From Rhodosporidiobolus odoratus (Eukaryota; Basidiomycota; Microbotryomycetes; Sporidiobolales; Sporidiobolaceae): 64,000 nt of DNA. How positions within the stretch are numbered: position 1 is the stretch's first letter; each line of letters begins with the position of its first letter. Positions 63,384-64,000 of the stretch are shown here, in pieces. A program made the position numbers and the translations under genes. The DNA lies in assembly GCA_034387635.1 (NCBI GenBank), contig JAOANU010000021.1:186001-250000 (forward strand). The letters are read 5' to 3'. The notes beneath the pieces were generated by a model. That model was not told where the DNA came from, did not search any database, and worked only from the letters and a program-made list of their open reading frames with translations.

Positions 63384-64000
63384 CTACGAGACAAGACTGT
63401 TCACGGCACGGTTAAGGTCATACTGCGAACGCGACGTCTCGTCAGATCGATATTGACGAACATCGAGAGGGAACAAGGAGAAAAAAAACGCACGTCGTAC
63501 TTCTCCAAAGCCTCAACCGCCTGTTCTCGCGAGAAGCCCATCGCCTTGATCTGCTTCACCGCATCACTGTCTCCGTCGTCTCCCGGCGTGACCCCAGCTG
63601 GTGCCGCTGCGCCGGAAAGCTCGGCCTGCTCGTCCCTCGGCGTGGGCGGGAGAGGGCTGACGGTCCGTTCCGCCTGATCAACGGCGGTGGTGGCGGAGGG
63701 AAAGGGGGACGAAGAGACAGGTGCCCCGAGGACGGGAGCGCCATAGGCATTCGTGGAGGCGGTGGTGGATGAGACGGCAGAAGGCGCATCGAAGGAAGAG
63801 AAGGCGTCATCGAACGCCGCTGCCGCCGTCCCGTCCTGTATGGGGGCAATCGCGCTTGCTGAAGTCGTCGGAACCGCCGGGAAGCTCGAGTCAAAGTCTG
63901 CAAAGGCGGCATCATCAAATCCGTCGCCTCCGGTGGAAGACGTGACGTTCGGGAGGGAGTCGCCAAAGTCGGGCTTGAACTCGAAAGCGTCGTCGTCTTG
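63384..64000 (-). CDS. EDE1: Ede1/Eps15-like endocytic scaffold, C-terminal part with UBA domain
   Basis: Two exons are visible, 63422-63384 and 63494 running off the right edge. The last 40 residues form a UBA domain: AVKQIKAMGFSREQAVEALE, then KYDYDLNRAVNSLVS, the latter supplied by the final 13-codon exon. Before it is a low-complexity Ala/Ser/Thr-rich region with repeated acidic-Phe motifs (DDAFEF, DDAAFADF, DDAFSSF), typical of Ede1/Eps15 proteins that bind adaptors at endocytic sites and ubiquitin through UBA. The EH domains that would confirm the assignment lie outside the window, so another UBA protein with such a linker is possible. Confidence 0.75.

Overview
The window is nuclear DNA from a high-GC, intron-dense basidiomycete. 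Most genes have 4 to 20 exons, introns are short (about 45-250 nt), and donors are mainly GTGCGT, GTACGT and GTGAGT. Protein style and splice signals suggest a red-yeast-like Pucciniomycotina (Rhodotorula/Rhodosporidium type); that placement is inference. I rebuilt gene models by hand, joining exons only where the reading frame closes across GT..AG sites (one case needs GC..AG).

Region 1 (1-16 kb, metabolic): a partial wax-synthase-like acyltransferase is divergent from a cytochrome P450. A CHY zinc-finger gene and ALG3 (N-glycan mannosyltransferase) share a 158-bp divergent promoter. A GMC oxidoreductase and a carnitine acyltransferase follow in tandem. A small zinc-ribbon gene closes the block.

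Region 2 (16.7-19.9 kb, gene-poor): an F-box/LRR-like gene broken by stops and a frame change, and a 34-bp direct repeat.

Region 3 (19.9-33.3 kb): eIF4A, a probable mitochondrial protein of unknown role, an unrecognised minus-strand gene, an FMO-type monooxygenase carrying three frame breaks, and a KDM4-type JmjN/JmjC/ePHD histone demethylase.

Region 4 (34-49.5 kb, minus strand, housekeeping): Rad1 of the 9-1-1 checkpoint clamp, a Dabb-domain protein, YME2 (mitochondrial nucleoid/inner membrane), a Gfo/Idh/MocA oxidoreductase and a 19-exon dynactin p150Glued.

Region 5 (49.5-58.8 kb, fast-evolving): four F-box/LRR-like genes, two of them in a roughly 1.96-kb tandem duplication with a remnant of a third unit, then an unrecognised coiled-coil gene.

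Region 6 (59-64 kb): a CRH-like GH16 cell-wall transglycosylase with a chitin-binding module and a C-terminal membrane anchor, then the 3' end of an Ede1/Eps15-like endocytic scaffold with a UBA domain.

I found no tRNA, rRNA, CRISPR array or intact transposon. The most notable signals are the decayed FMO gene, the unequal F-box duplication, a probable GC-AG intron, and several exons of 9-29 nt.
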